Below the pieces are notes generated by a model. That model did no database searches and had not been told where the DNA came from. It saw only the letters and a list, made by a program, of their open reading frames with translations. From positions 14,132,126 through 14,196,125 of the forward strand of contig JAVIAB010000024.1 in NCBI GenBank assembly GCA_032433765.1: DNA of 64,000 nucleotides, read 5' to 3'. Every line of letters begins with the position of its first letter. The stretch's first letter is position 1. This DNA is from Megaustenia siamemsis (lineage: Eukaryota > Mollusca > Gastropoda > Stylommatophora > Ariophantidae). The translations under genes and the position numbers were made by a program. Below, piece after piece: positions 41,870 through 53,200 of this stretch.

Positions 41870-43250
41870 TCACCCCCCCCCCACTCTACGGTATCACATT
41901 AACTTTCCTCCCATCTTTCTGTAACAAAACAACCTCGCCTCCCATCCCTCCACAGTCTCGCCTCCATCCCTCCCTATCCTCGCCTCCTATCTCTCATAAA
42001 CCACACTCACTCCCCTCCCCTCCCATCCCTCAAATACCACTGTAACTTCTCCTCTAACCAATCCACCTCTCCTCTCATCTCTCCCTTACATCGCCTCTCA
42101 TCTCTCCCTAGCCTCGCCTCCCATCCCTCCCTAGCCTCGCCTCCCATCCCTCCCTAGCCTCGCCTCCCATCCCTCCCTAGCCTCGCCTCCCATCTCTCCC
42201 TACCCTCGCCTCCCATCTCTCCCTATCCTCGCCTCCCATCTCTCCCTAGCCTCGCCTCCCATCTCTCCCTATCCTCGCCTCCCATCTCTCCCTAGCCTCG
42301 CCTCCCATCCCTCCCTAGCCTCGCCTCCCATCCCTCCCTAGCCTCCCATCCCTCCCTAGCCTCGCCTCTCATCCCTCCCTATCCTCACCTCCCATCTCTC
42401 CCTATCCTCGCCTCCCATCTCTCCCTAGCTTCGCCTCCCATATCTCCCTATCCTCGCATCCCATCCCTCCCTAGCCTCGCATCCCTCCCTAGCCTCGCCT
42501 CCCATCCCTCCCTATCCTCGCCTCCCATCTCTCCCCAGCCTCGCATCCCATCTCTCCCTAGCCTCGCTTCCCATCCCTCCCTAGCCTCGCCACCCATCCC
42601 TCCCTAGCCTCGCCTCCCATCCCTCCCTAGCCTCGCCTCCCATCCCTCCATATCCTCACCTCCCATCTCCCCATCGCCTCGCCTCCCATCCCTCCCTAGC
42701 CTAGCCTCGCCTCCCATCCCTCCCTAGCCTCGCCTCCCACCCTATCCTCACCTCCCATCCCTCCTTATCCTCACCTCCCATCCCTCCTTATCCTCACCTC
42801 CCATCCCTCCTTATCCTCACCTCCCATCCCTCCTTATCCTCACCTCCCATCCCTCCTTATCCTCACCTCCCATCTCTCCCTATCCTCATCTCCCATCTCT
42901 CCCTAGCCTCGCCTCCCATCTCTCCCTAGCCTCGCCTCCCATCTCTCCCTAGCCTCGCCTCCCATCTCTCCCTAGCCTCGCCTCCAATCCCTCCCTAGCC
43001 TCGCCTCCCATCCCTCCCTAGCCTCGCCTCCCATCTCTCCCTACCCTCGCCTCCCATCCTTCCTTAGCCTCGCCTCCCATCCTTCCCTAGCCTCGCCTCC
43101 CATCTCTTCCTATCCTCGCCTCCCATCCTTCCCTATCCTCGCCTCCCATCCCTCATAAACCACACTCACTCCCCTCCCCTCCCATCCCTCAAACACCGCT
43201 GTAACTTCTCCTCTAACCAATCCACCTCTCCTCTCATCTCTGATATCATC
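41870..43250. repeat. 23-bp C-rich minisatellite with flanking duplication
   Basis: About 50 units of CCTCGCCTCCCATCCCTCCC plus TAG. A ~100-bp segment containing CATAAACCACACTCACTCCC and TCCTCTAACCAATCCACCTC occurs at both ends (41984-42082 and 43140-43242), so the array lies between two direct repeats about 1,156 bp apart. Almost no G on the plus strand. Confidence 0.92.
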
Positions 43251-43591
43251 TAATTATCAATCTCCCGCGCTCCTTCCCTCCCAACAACATAACCAAATCC
43301 CTCCTGGATAACGCAAGACCCAGTACATTACGTGAGGCACTTTCAAATGTTAAGTGCACAGCAAAGTGCACTCAACCACAATTCCGTGCCCATTCTTTCA
43401 CCAATACAGCAAATTGCACAACGACTATTGATCATTCTAATTTCTTCTAAAAACCAAAGTCACCTCTTCAATCGATCAATATTTTTTAGAATGTTGATAT
43501 TTATCTAATCAAGTTGTAGACAACGGGAATACGTGAACGTAGAACGTAATTATGTACGTGTTAAGATGGCTTTAAGGGGAATGGTTATCGT
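43251..43591. other. No recognisable feature
   Basis: Unique-looking spacer between two arrays. Confidence 0.4.
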
Positions 43592-44240
43592 CATGTTTTT
43601 TTTTTTTTTGTTTTTTTTATTTGTGTTTGTTGCTTGATGTATTTTTTGTTTTTTTATTTGTGTTTGTTGCTTGATGTATTTTTTGTTTTTTTATTTGTGT
43701 TTGTTGCTTGATGTATTTTTTGTTTTTTTATTTGTTTTTTGCTTGATGTATTTTTTGTTTTTTTTATTTGTGTTTGTTGCTTGATGTATTTTTTGTTTTT
43801 TTTATTTGTGTTTGTTGCTTGATGTATTTTTTGTTTTTTTATTTGTGTTTGTTTCTTGATGTATTTTTTGTTTTTTTTTTGTGTTTGTTGCTTGATGTAT
43901 TTTTTGTTTTTTTTATTTGTGTTTGTTGCTTGATGTATTTTTTATTTTTTTATTTGTGTTTGTTGCTTGATGTATTTTTTTTTTTTTTTATTTGTGTTTG
44001 TTGCTTGATGTATTTTATATTTTTTTATTTGTGTTTGTTGCTTGATGTATTTTTTATTTTTTTTATTTGTGTTTGTTGCTTGATGTATTTTTTATTTTTT
44101 TTATTTGTGTTTGTTGCTTGATGTATTTTTTATTTTTTTTATTTGTGTTTGTTGCTTGATGTATTTTATATTTTTGTATTTGTGTTTGTTGCTTGATGTA
44201 TTTTTTATTTTTGTATTTGTGTTTGTTGCTTGATGTATAG
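43592..44240. repeat. 37-bp T-rich minisatellite, ~17 units
   Basis: Units contain TTTGTGTTTGTTGCTTGATG and TATTTTTTGTTTTTTT. The period is 37 bp at 43629, 43666 and 43703, varying with T-run length. The plus frame 43768-44121 (FFVFFICVCCLMYF type) is a repeat artefact. Confidence 0.92.
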
Positions 44241-44344
44241 ACACGCCCAAGTCGTAGCAGGTTTCAGTAGTGATGATTTTATGTTTGTAGATTTGTAGTT
44301 TTAGTAATTCGTTTGTGAACTAACAAACATGTGTATATCTTTTT

Positions 44345-44879
44345 TTCTTCCTCTTTTCTTCACTTTCTCTTCTGTTCGTCCGGGTGTTGAGGCGAGATAC
44401 GAATTTCTGGTTCTTGCCCTTTCTGGCGGCTTCACTTATTGTCATTATGATGTTGTACCTGTTTTTTTATGTTGTCTGTCCGTCTTACTATGTGTCTATC
44501 TTTTCCTCTTCTGCCCTGTCCTCTTATATCCTTTGTAAGATATAAAATCTCAAGGCAATCTTTCTACATCGGCAAACCAGTTTATTTGTTATTCCATATT
44601 AATTATATTTCATGTTATTCCTTATTAATTATATTTCATGTTATTCCTTATTAATTATATTTCATGTTATTCCTTATTAATTATGTAGTTTAGGATTGTT
44701 TCAATGCCTACACTTTTCTTATATCTTGTCTGATTCTGTCTTTTCTGGTCACTCCAAGCGCATTTCTCAGACATCTCATCTCTGTGGTGAGAAGCTTTCT
44801 TTAATGTAAGTGACCATATGTGGCGTTAGTAGCACAGTGTTGGAATGAATATACTCTTTGTAAGATGTTTGACTGATTA
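44345..44879 (-). mobile_element. LINE-zeta, C-terminal fragment (copy 2)
   Basis: Parallel to 26.35-26.80 kb: GCGGCTTCAC, TCTGTCTTTTCTGGTCACTC and CATCTCTGTGGTGAGAAGC. Minus-strand relics resemble TTEMRCLRNALGVTRKDR. Inside it a 26-bp unit (ATTAATTATATTTCATGTTA) is repeated four times (44592-44690). It ends abruptly where the RNase H fragment starts. Confidence 0.75.
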
Positions 44880-45367
44880 CCCCCAGGAACAACGAATTAG
44901 ATGCTTGAGAACAACCCTAGTCCAACTATGCAATAACTTCTAGAGAGCAGTCATCCAGTGGGTACCATCACACTGTAATATACACGGGAACGAACGCGCA
45001 GACAAATTAGCTAAAGAGGGAGGAAGATTACCACAACAGAACCACCTGGGCAGCTTCGACCAAGCAAAATCCATCATCAATGGCCAGTTTCATGAAAAAT
45101 GGAAACGGGAACACCTAAAGTGTGACGAGAGGGATGGATACCACCAACTATCAAGGAAGGATCAAGTCATCATACTTCGACTCCGCACTGGCCACAACAG
45201 AATGAGAAACCACATGTTCACCAAAGTCCAAATTGGTACTACCAGCCAGTGCCATTGTATACTGGACAACATGACAACAAAACATGTTCACCAGTACACA
45301 GACCTGAGAAGCACAATGTGGTCCACGCCCACCTCCCTGGAAGAGAAACTATACGAGGCAACCGTCG
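44880..45367 (+). mobile_element. LINE with RNase H domain, C-terminal fragment
   Basis: Degenerate coding sequence: VIQWVPSHCNIHGNERADKL, AKEGGRLPQQ (the H-x-G-x2-GNExAD RNase H signature), then HEKWKREHLKCDERDGYHQL, ILRLRTGHNRMRNHMF and QIGTTSQCHC, the usual C-terminal region of Jockey/I-type LINEs. This sets it apart from the other LINE families here, whose fragments show no RNase H. An in-frame stop near 44941 breaks it. Confidence 0.85.
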
Positions 45368-45577
45368 ACTTCAACACGACATTTGTGAGTACCGGGTTGT
45401 CTTCCCTCTCCAATCCTTACACGCTTGGCCAGACTAGACAGGTTAGTCTGTTACTGGAGGCACCGCCGAGAGGTGGAGCAGGGTCTGGATAGTTTTGGTT
45501 CACCGACCTTGGCGCAAGCCATCAGCTGTGGGTCGCTGACAACTTCCTGCTCTGGTACTGTGAGACGCCGGACTTTC
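45368..45577 (+). mobile_element. Repeat E (partial) in the RNase H LINE
   Basis: Shares TTCAACACGACATTTGTGAG, CTTGGCCAGACTAGACAGG and GGGTCGCTGACAACTTCC with the 33.5-kb copy but lacks its left ~120 bp. The LINE tail resumes at 45578 in inverted orientation. Confidence 0.78.
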
Positions 45578-45612
45578 TTATGAAGGCAGCTGTCTGTTTA
45601 AGTGATTACCAT

Positions 45613-46035
45613 CATCTAACAACACTCAGTATGAGTCATTAATTCCACTAAAGAAAAAGACACACACAAAAACTTGCAATATCAACAGATTATATCTGTG
45701 AACACAAGCACAGTTGGTAGACCATCAGCTGATCAAGACCTCCTAGTGGTCTTCACAGATAACAGCCTGCATCAAGACATGCTGGCTAACAGAACGGGGT
45801 ATAGGCATAATGATGCAGCAAGATGCATATAATCGCGAAGCTGCTATACAACTAATGATAGTAATTACAATTGTTTTAACAAAAAAAAGTGGTATGGTAA
45901 CAGCTTTAGTAAGGTGAGAAACAAAGCAAAAGTAGAACGACCTTTCGGCGAAGGTTTTCAACTGAAACAACAACACAAAAATATAGAAAAATAAACACAG
46001 AAATCTAACTACATGGCGAACATATACTATACTCT

Positions 46036-46066
<31 letters not shown>

Positions 46067-46139
46067 AAATAGCCATAGCGATGATAATTGAAGCCAGGAT
46101 TGTCATGGTCCCTGTAGTGGTAGCTCCTACTGTTATTCT
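45613..46139. other. No gene; A-run and GA microsatellite
   Basis: Unique-looking. A-run at 46037-46056, (GA)n at 46057-46066. Confidence 0.4.
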
Positions 46140-46377
46140 TCCTCTTCTACCTTTTTAGCACCCTGTGGAGCATAGGTCTTCAACAAACATTGTCCAAGTC
46201 GTTCTGTTTTTTTGTCATTCTTTTAAGATCATTCCATGTCTTCCCCATCATCTTCATCTCTGCTTCTATATGTCTTGTCCTAGAATTTTTCCTCTTTGTC
46301 TTTTCCCCTGGGGATTCCAAAAAAGGGCCTGTTGTGTAATACTTACTCTCAGTTGGCTTCCGCAGTGAGTGTATCCA
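46140..46377 (-). mobile_element. LINE-delta, 3'-terminal fragment
   Basis: CTTCCTCTTCTACC tail complement, then GGAGCATAGGTCTTCAACAA (terminal codons), GATCATTCCATGTCTTCCCC and CCCTGGGGATTCCAAAA, colinear with the 39.85-kb copy. Confidence 0.85.
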
Positions 46378-46659
46378 GCAATCTTACTGATATAGAACAC
46401 ATCATATTAAAGCATGGCGACTCAAGGCTGGACTAATTAGCTTCCCAGCGTAGTCTGGAGCTGGACGAACTCCATCTTCCCCAGTAAAAGCCGAGAATGT
46501 CAATAGGTCATTACGACCCGTCACGTCAATGAGTAAAGGGGCACGCTGCCCGCATGAGCTCGTGATATTTCATCAACAACAGATTTGATTCGCCGTATTA
46601 GCTCATCTCGGAGCGAATACAGAACATATGCCGGAAGTCATAAGCTCCCAGCGACTGTC
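46378..46659. other. No recognisable feature
   Basis: Unique-looking; slightly GC-richer than its surroundings. Confidence 0.35.
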
Positions 46660-46905
46660 GATCTAGTTTTTGTACTTCTTGCTTCTTTCTTAGTCCCATG
46701 GTTGAGCCTTCCCTTGTAATTGTTCTGCATATCGATTCTCTAGTCTTCCTTGTTTTATTCTACCACGCGGTTTCCACATGAATGCCTGTTGGGGAAATCC
46801 TTCTTCATTCATTCTGATCCCATGACCGATAATTCTCCAACGTCTACTTCTTGTAAAGCTCGACACGTATTCTTGTTTTGTTTTGTTTGATTTGTAGATA
46901 ATCAA
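46660..46905 (-). mobile_element. LINE-theta, C-terminal fragment (copy 2)
   Basis: Minus frame: SSFTRSRRWRIIGHGIRMNE, EGFPQQAFMWKPRGRIKQGR. The WxxIGHxIRMNE then P-x-G-x3-QGR pattern is a LINE C-terminal signature. Confidence 0.72.
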
Positions 46906-47102
46906 ACAAAGAAATGTTCCACTCCGTATTTGTTTATTAATTTTATGTTTGTATAGCCTTGAATTTGCTTCATAATCTATTTATTGACAATTTAATACTT
47001 CCTTGTTCTACAGTTTTCCTGCCGTCTTTTATTAAACGAGCGATATTTTTCACAGTTGTTTGTTAAAGATGCATTATTAGACTTAATAATTTTTCATCTT
47101 TG

Positions 47103-47478
47103 GGAGGCGAAGACGTGCCTACCAGCACCAGAGCTGGAAGTTGTCAGCGACCGACAGCTGATGGCTTGCGCTAGGATCGGTGAACCAAAGCCATCCAGAC
47201 CCTACTCCACCTCTCCGCGGTGCCTCCAGTAACAGACTAATCTGTCTAGTCTGGCCAAGCGTGTAGGGATCGAAGAGGGAAGACAACACGGTACTCAAAA
47301 ATGTCGTGCTGAAGTCGGATGTGTTGGGCCGAAAGGCGCAAATATAACAGTTATACTGCAAACCATAACACAACGCAGACACGTCCACTACGTCCTTGTA
47401 AGGGCGGATGATGAAGAGGAATATTCTAGTCTACTACAATACTCTAGAATACTTTAGTCATCGGGCGAACGCAACCAA
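47103..47478 (-). mobile_element. Repeat E (copy 2)
   Basis: Minus copy, colinear with 33.47-33.84 kb over its whole length (GGAGGCGAAGACGTGCC at the left; GATGACTAAAGTATTC complement at the right). It ends in (ACCA)n, which suggests a short-repeat tail. Confidence 0.82.
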
Positions 47479-47527
47479 CCAACCAACCATCTTTAAAACA
47501 TAATGTGAATAAATTTTGAAAAAAAAT

Positions 47528-48648
47528 TTTATAACATAGAATTATGGAAATGTACCAGTCAAATGATTATTCCTCATCATTATCATTTGACTTGTTTTCA
47601 CCTTTACAGCGAATATATTATGAGATCAATAGTAGACAAAAAAAGGAATTGAAGTCAACGGTCACAACATAAATAATTTGCGATTTGTGGATGACACAGT
47701 CTTAATAGCAGAGACAGAGAACGAACTACAAGAAATGATAGACATAATAGTAAGAGAAAGAAACAAGAAAGGTCTCAGTCTGAATAGTCAGAAAAAAAGA
47801 AGTAATTGTTATATCGAAGAAACAATCATCACCATCATGCAGCATAAAAATAAACGAAACAAATCTGAAACAAGTGCAACGTTTCAAATACTTGGGCACA
47901 ATAATAACATCAGATGGGAGATGCACCACAGAAATAAAAAGCAGAATAGCTCAGGCCAAAATGGCATTTCAGAAAATGAAAAATATCTTATGCAACAAAT
48001 CTATGTCAATAAAAATGAGAAAGAGAGTTCATCAGTGCTATATAGAACCAATTATGACCTATGGAGGCGAATCATGGACAGTGGACAAACAAATGTAAAG
48101 ACGATTAGAGGCCACAGAGATGGGATTTCTCAGGAGAATGTTGAAAGTTTCCTGGACAGCTAAAAGGACCAATGAGGAAGTTCTCAAAGAGGCCAACACA
48201 AAAAGGGAGCTCTTAAAAAACATCAGAAAGAAGCAATCAACATTTTTCGGGCACATCATGAGAAAAGGAAAGTTGGAATACTTGGTTACAACTGGCAAAA
48301 TAAAAGGAAAGAGAGATCGCGGGTGACAAAGAGAGAAAATACTGGATAGCTTGGTGTCATGGCATGGAAAACAGTCAACAACAGAACTGATACGATGCAC
48401 TGTAGATAGAAGATTGTGGAGGGACATGATCACCTACGCCAACCGGTATGCACATGACGATGACCAGTCAAATACCACTGGATAAAGAGATACAGCGAAG
48501 ACGATGGCACTGGATAGGACACACACTACGGAAGCCAACTGAGAGTATTACACAACAGGCCCTGCCCTTTTTTTGAATCCCCAGGGGAAAAGACAAAAGT
48601 GGAAGACCAATGAATTCTTGGAGAAGACAGACAGAAGCAGAGATGAAG
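47528..48648 (+). mobile_element. LINE-delta split by LINE-beta
   Basis: Parts 47528-47564 (ATAGAATTATGGAAATGTAC) and 48474-48648 ([40 protein letters not shown]) are colinear with other LINE-delta copies. The 3' end is lost where SINE-D begins. Confidence 0.88.
47565..48462 (+). mobile_element. LINE-beta in LINE-delta, 11-bp TSD
   Basis: Perfect ACCAGTCAAAT at 47554-47564 and 48463-48473. It encodes GIEVNGHNINNLRF, then VDDTVLIAETENELQEMIDI where the RT box YADD is FVDD; KGLSLNSQKK; FKYLGTIITSDGRC; EMGFLRRMLKVSWTA-like DNA; GHIMRKGKLEYLVTTGKIKG; and an (ACGATG) tail. Frames shift near 47790 and 48000. The first ~20 bp (ATTATTCCTCATCATTATC) do not match other copies. Confidence 0.92.
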
Positions 48649-48875
48649 ATGAGGTGCGCGTGGCTGTGCGGCTAAAACCACTGTTCCGCTGGCTGAAAAG
48701 CTGACGTACGGTGTTCGAAGCCCGCGGTAGGCAGAAATGATTTTTTTCTATCGGGGGTGAAATAAAAATCCTGAGTTGCACACGTCGTGGCGACTGCTTG
48801 ACTAAGCGGCCTTTATCCCTCTGGTTCTATCGTTGCCCCCCGAACATACACCAGCAATGGTACTATGTGTCGTAA
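48649..48875 (+). mobile_element. SINE-D, tRNA-like head
   Basis: CGTGGCTGTGCGGCTAAAAC resembles box A and ACGGTGTTCGAAGCCCGCG is a good box B, about 50 bp apart. The body holds CTGAGTTGCACACGTCGTGG and GGCCTTTATCCCTCTGG; it ends near a T-run. Only one copy here. Confidence 0.7.
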
Positions 48876-48889
48876 AGATAGTTTTTTTT

Positions 48890-48966
48890 TGTCTCTTCGT
48901 CCCTCAATTTCCCAAGTTGTTACAATATATTCCAGCTGTTCTCTTCTCATTACATGGCTAAAAAAT
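48890..48966 (-). mobile_element. LINE-alpha, 77-bp internal fragment
   Basis: CTCTTCGTCCCTCAATTTCC and TTCTCATTACATGGC match the complement of the GHVMRREQ...TTGKIEGRR codons of other LINE-alpha copies. Confidence 0.75.
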
Positions 48967-48980
48967 TATTACACCAGGAT

Positions 48981-49311
48981 AGATAAAGGTAAAGTACGAG
49001 ATTTGAATCGGAGTCATAGTACGTAAGTTTTCATCATCATGTGCTCGGCCACCTATCCAAAGTGTTCGGAGACTTCTGGATAGTGTCGCTACAAGCATAG
49101 AAACTCACGATGCGATGCGGCATTCCTCACCTTCCTAGAGTGCTACCCTGGTACATATTTCTGCCAGAGACTGGGTCAACCGCGGGGGATTTTTTCTTCC
49201 AGCCACGAGTAAAATTCACACTGCTCTCAGAGGGACTCGAACACGGGTTGTCCGAACGTTTGTAGTCCAGTCGGGTGGTTTTCCCAACTAAGCTTCGTCG
49301 AGGCCGCCATG
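48981..49311 (-). mobile_element. SINE-B, near full length, 12-bp TSD
   Basis: Minus copy: AGGTAAAGTACGAG tail at left, GACTCGAACACGGGTTG box B complement, TTTTCCCAACTAAGC box A complement (degenerate). TTACACCAGGAT (48969-48980) and TTACGACAGGAT (49312-49323) are its duplications, two mismatches. Confidence 0.85.
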
Positions 49312-49323
49312 TTACGACAGGAT

Positions 49324-49574
49324 GTTGCTAGTTGGACTACCTAGCCGTCACAGAGCGTGTCATCATTCTCTGTCTCCAATACCAGACAAAAAATATGTTT
49401 CTAAAGTTCACATTTCTGTGTTGACAATTCACATAAGTAATTACATATACTCGAACTCTAGTAAAGAAATATATACATATACACATACATATACACATAC
49501 ATACACATACAATCATATTTCAGCTTTCCTTAAGATATTCATGACATTTAAGCTACATTGACAAGAAAAAAAGA
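49324..49574. other. Unique spacer with ATACAC microsatellite
   Basis: (ATACACATAC)n at about 49470-49512; otherwise nothing seen. Confidence 0.4.
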
Positions 49575-50018
49575 AAAAAATTATTAAATGTTATGTGGAG
49601 CCAGTCTTAACATATAGATGTGAATCATGGACAATAGGACAACAGACAAGAAAATCACTGGAGTCTGTAGAAATGTGGTTTTACAGAAGAATATTGAGAA
49701 TACCATGGACAGCTAAGAAGAGTAATGAAAATGTTCTGAAAGAGGTCAAAGCAAAAAGAGAGCTAATTTCCAATATTAGGAAGAAACAATCATCATTTTG
49801 TGGCCATGTAATGAGAAGAGAAGAGCTGGAATATATTGTAACAACTGGGAAAATTGAGGAACGAAGATATAGGGGGAAGCAAAGAGAAAAGATACCAGAC
49901 AGCTTAAGAGAATAGCTTGGCAGTAGGTCAACAACAGAAATTATAAATAACCGTCGAGATCGAAAGTTGTGGAGAGACATGATCATCTACGCCAGCAGGC
50001 CCGGTACTTAATGATGAT
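49575..50018 (+). mobile_element. LINE-alpha, C-terminal fragment
   Basis: EPVLTYRCESWTIGQQTRKS, MWFYRRILRIPWTAKKSNEN, KKQSSFCGHVMRREELEY and the end LWRDMIIYASRPGT, then TAATGATGATGATA. The 106-codon frame 49595-49915 is intact up to REWLG, where a stop replaces the tryptophan. Confidence 0.88.
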
Positions 50019-50249
50019 GATATCCCCCCACTCCCCCATATGTTTTACAGGCCCGTTAGTTCCTGCTGAAGGCCTATTGGGCCGAAACGTCGTTCAAATC
50101 TGTGTCGTCTACTAATCACGTAAAGCTTTTACCATACTATTTTTTTCAATTTTCCCTCCCTTTTCTCTTCCCTATCATTATTTCACATAGGACATCTATT
50201 TACTGTTTGTACATTCAGACCTAAATTTCCTGCTCCAGGAAAAAAAAAG
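50019..50249. other. Spacer with a hammerhead-like CTGA...GAAAC segment
   Basis: At 50071-50093 CTGAAGGCCTATTGGGCCGA is followed by AACGTC. GGCC and GGCC can pair around a short loop between CTGA and GAAAC. This resembles a decayed hammerhead core or the conserved retroelement-end motif it is often confused with. The rest is unique-looking. Confidence 0.4.
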
Positions 50250-53200
50250 ATTCGATTTCTTTCTTCAACTTTTCAGCTCCCTGTGAAGTATTGATCTTCA
50301 ACAAACACTCGGAGCTTCCGTGAAGCATAGATTTTCAACAAACACTCGGAGCTTCCAGTGAAGCATAGATTTTCAACAAACACTCGGAGCTTCCAGTGAA
50401 GCATAGATTTTCAACAAACACTCTGAGCTCCCTGTGAAGCATAGATGTTCAACAAACACTCGGAGCTCCCTGTGAAGCATAGATCTTCAACAAACACTCT
50501 GAGCTCCCTGTGAAGCATAGATCTTCAACAAACACTCGGAGCTCCCAGTGAAGCATAGATCTTCAACAAACACTCGGAGCTGCCAGTGAAGCATAGATCT
50601 TCAACAAACACTCGGAGCTCCCAGTGAAGCATAGATCTTCAACAAACACTCGGAGCTCCCTGTGAAGCATAGATCTTCAACAAACACTCGGAGCTCCCAG
50701 TGAAGCATAGATCTTCAACAAACACTCGGAGCTGCCAGTGAAGCATAGATCTTCAACAAACACTCGGAGCTCCCAGTGAAGCATAGATCTTCAACAAACA
50801 CTCGGAGCTCCCTGTGAAGCATAGATCCTGAACAAACACTCAAAGCTCGCTGTGAAGCATAGATTTTCAACAAACACTCGGAGCTCGCTGTGAAGCATAG
50901 ATCTTCAACAAACAATCGGAGCTCGCTGTAAAGCATAGATCTTCAACAAACACTCGGAGCTGCCAGTGAAGCATAGATCTTCAACAAACACTCGGAGCTG
51001 CCAGTGAAGCATAGATCTTCAACAAACACTCGGAGCTCCCTGTGAAGCATAGATCTTCAACAAAAACTTGGAGCTCACTGTGAAGCATAGATCTTTAACA
51101 AATACTCGGAGCTCCCTGTGAAGCATAGATCTTCAACAAACACTCTGAGCTCCCTGTGAAGTATATATCTTCAACAAACACTCGGAGCTCCCAGTGAAGC
51201 ATAGATCTTTAACAAACACTCGGAGCTCCCTGTGAAGCATAGATCGTCAACAAACACTCTGAGCTCCCTGTGAAGCATATATCTTCAACAAACACTCGGA
51301 GCTCCCTGTGAAGCATAGATCTTCAACAAAAAATCGGAGCTCCCAGTGAAGCATAGATCTTCAACAAACACTCGGAGCTGCCAGTGAAGCATAGATCTTC
51401 AACAAACACTCGGAGCTCCCTGTGAAGCATAGATCTTCAACAAACACTCAAAGCTCGCTGTGAAGCATAGATCTTCAACAAACACTCGGAGCTAGCTGTA
51501 AAGCATAGATCTTCAACAAACACTCGGAGCTCACTGTAAAGCATAAATCTTCAACAAACACTCGGAGCTCGCTGTAATGCATAGATCTTCAACAAACACT
51601 CGGAGCTCGCTGTAGAGCATAGATCTTCAACAAACACTTTGAGCTCGCTGTAAAGCATATATTTTCAACAAACACTCGGAGCTGGCTGTGAAGCATAGAT
51701 CTTCAACAAACACTCAGAGCTCGCTGTAAAGCATAGATCTTCAACAAACACTAGGAGCTCGCTGCAAAGCATAGATCTTCAACAAACACTCGGAGCTCGC
51801 TGTAAAGCATAGATCTTCAACAAACACTCGGAGCTCACTGTGAAGCATAGATCTTCAACAAACACTCGAGGCACCCAGTGAAGCATAGATCTTCAACAAA
51901 CACTCAGAACTCCCAGTGAAGCATAGATCTTCAACAAACACTTGGAGCTCACAGTGAAGCATAGATCTTCAACAAACACTCGGAGCTCCCAGTGAAGCAT
52001 AGATCTTCAACAAACACTCGGAGCTCCCAGTGAAGCAAAGATCTTCAACAAACACTCGGAGCTCCCAGGTGAAGCATAGATCTTCAAAAACACTCTGAGC
52101 TCCCTGTGAAGCATAGATCTTCAAAAAACACTTGGAGCTCCCAGTGAAGTATATATCTTCAACAAACACTCGGAGCTCCATGTGAAGCATAGATCTTTAA
52201 CAAACACTCGGAGCTCCCTGTGAAGCATAGATCTTCAACAAACACTCGGAGCTCCCTGTAAGCATAGATCTTCAACAAACACTCGGAGCTCTCTGTAAAG
52301 CATAGATCTTCAACAAACACTTTGAGCTCCCTGTTAAGCATAGATCTTCAACAAACACTTGGAGCTCGCTGTGAAGCATAGATCTTCAACAAACAATCGG
52401 AGCTCGCTGTAAAGCATAGATCTTCAACAAACACTCGGAGCTGCCAGTGAAGCATAGATCTTCAACAAACACTCGGAGCTGCCAGTGAAGCATAGATCTT
52501 CAACAAACACTCGGAGCTCCCTGTGAAGCATAGATCTTCAACAAAAACTTGGAGCTCACTGTGAAGCATAGATCTTTAACAAATACTCGGAGCTCCCTGT
52601 GAAGCATAGATCTTCAACAAACACTCTGAGCTCCCTGTGAAGTATATATCTTCAACAAACACTCGGAGCTCCCAGTGAAGCATAGATCTTTAACAAACAC
52701 TCGGAGCTCCCTGTGAAGCATAGATCGTCAACAAACACTCTGAGCTCCCTGTGAAGCATATATCTTCAACAAACACTCGGAGCTCCCTGTGAAGCATAGA
52801 TCTTCAACAAAAATCGGAGCTCCCAGTGAAGCATAGATCTTCAACAAACACTCGGAGCTGCCAGTGAAGCATAGATCTTCAACAAACACTCGGAGCTCCC
52901 TGTGAAGCATAGATCTTCAACAAACACTCAAAGCTCGCTGTGAAGCATAGATCTTCAACAAACACTCGGAGCTAGCTGTAAAGCATAGATCTTCAACAAA
53001 CACTCGGAGCTCACTGTAAAGCATAAATCTTCAACAAACACTCGGAGCTCGCTGTAATGCATAGATCTTCAACAAACACTCGGAGCTCGCTGTAGAGCAT
53101 AGATCTTCAACAAACACTTTGAGCTCGCTGTAAAGCATATATTTTCAACAAACACTCGGAGCTGGCTGTGAAGCATAGATCTTCAACAAACACTCAGAGC

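Noticed and set aside
43768..44121. 117-codon Phe/Cys/Leu-rich frame
   Set aside because: Lies in a 37-bp T-rich minisatellite; T-run length changes break the frame between units.
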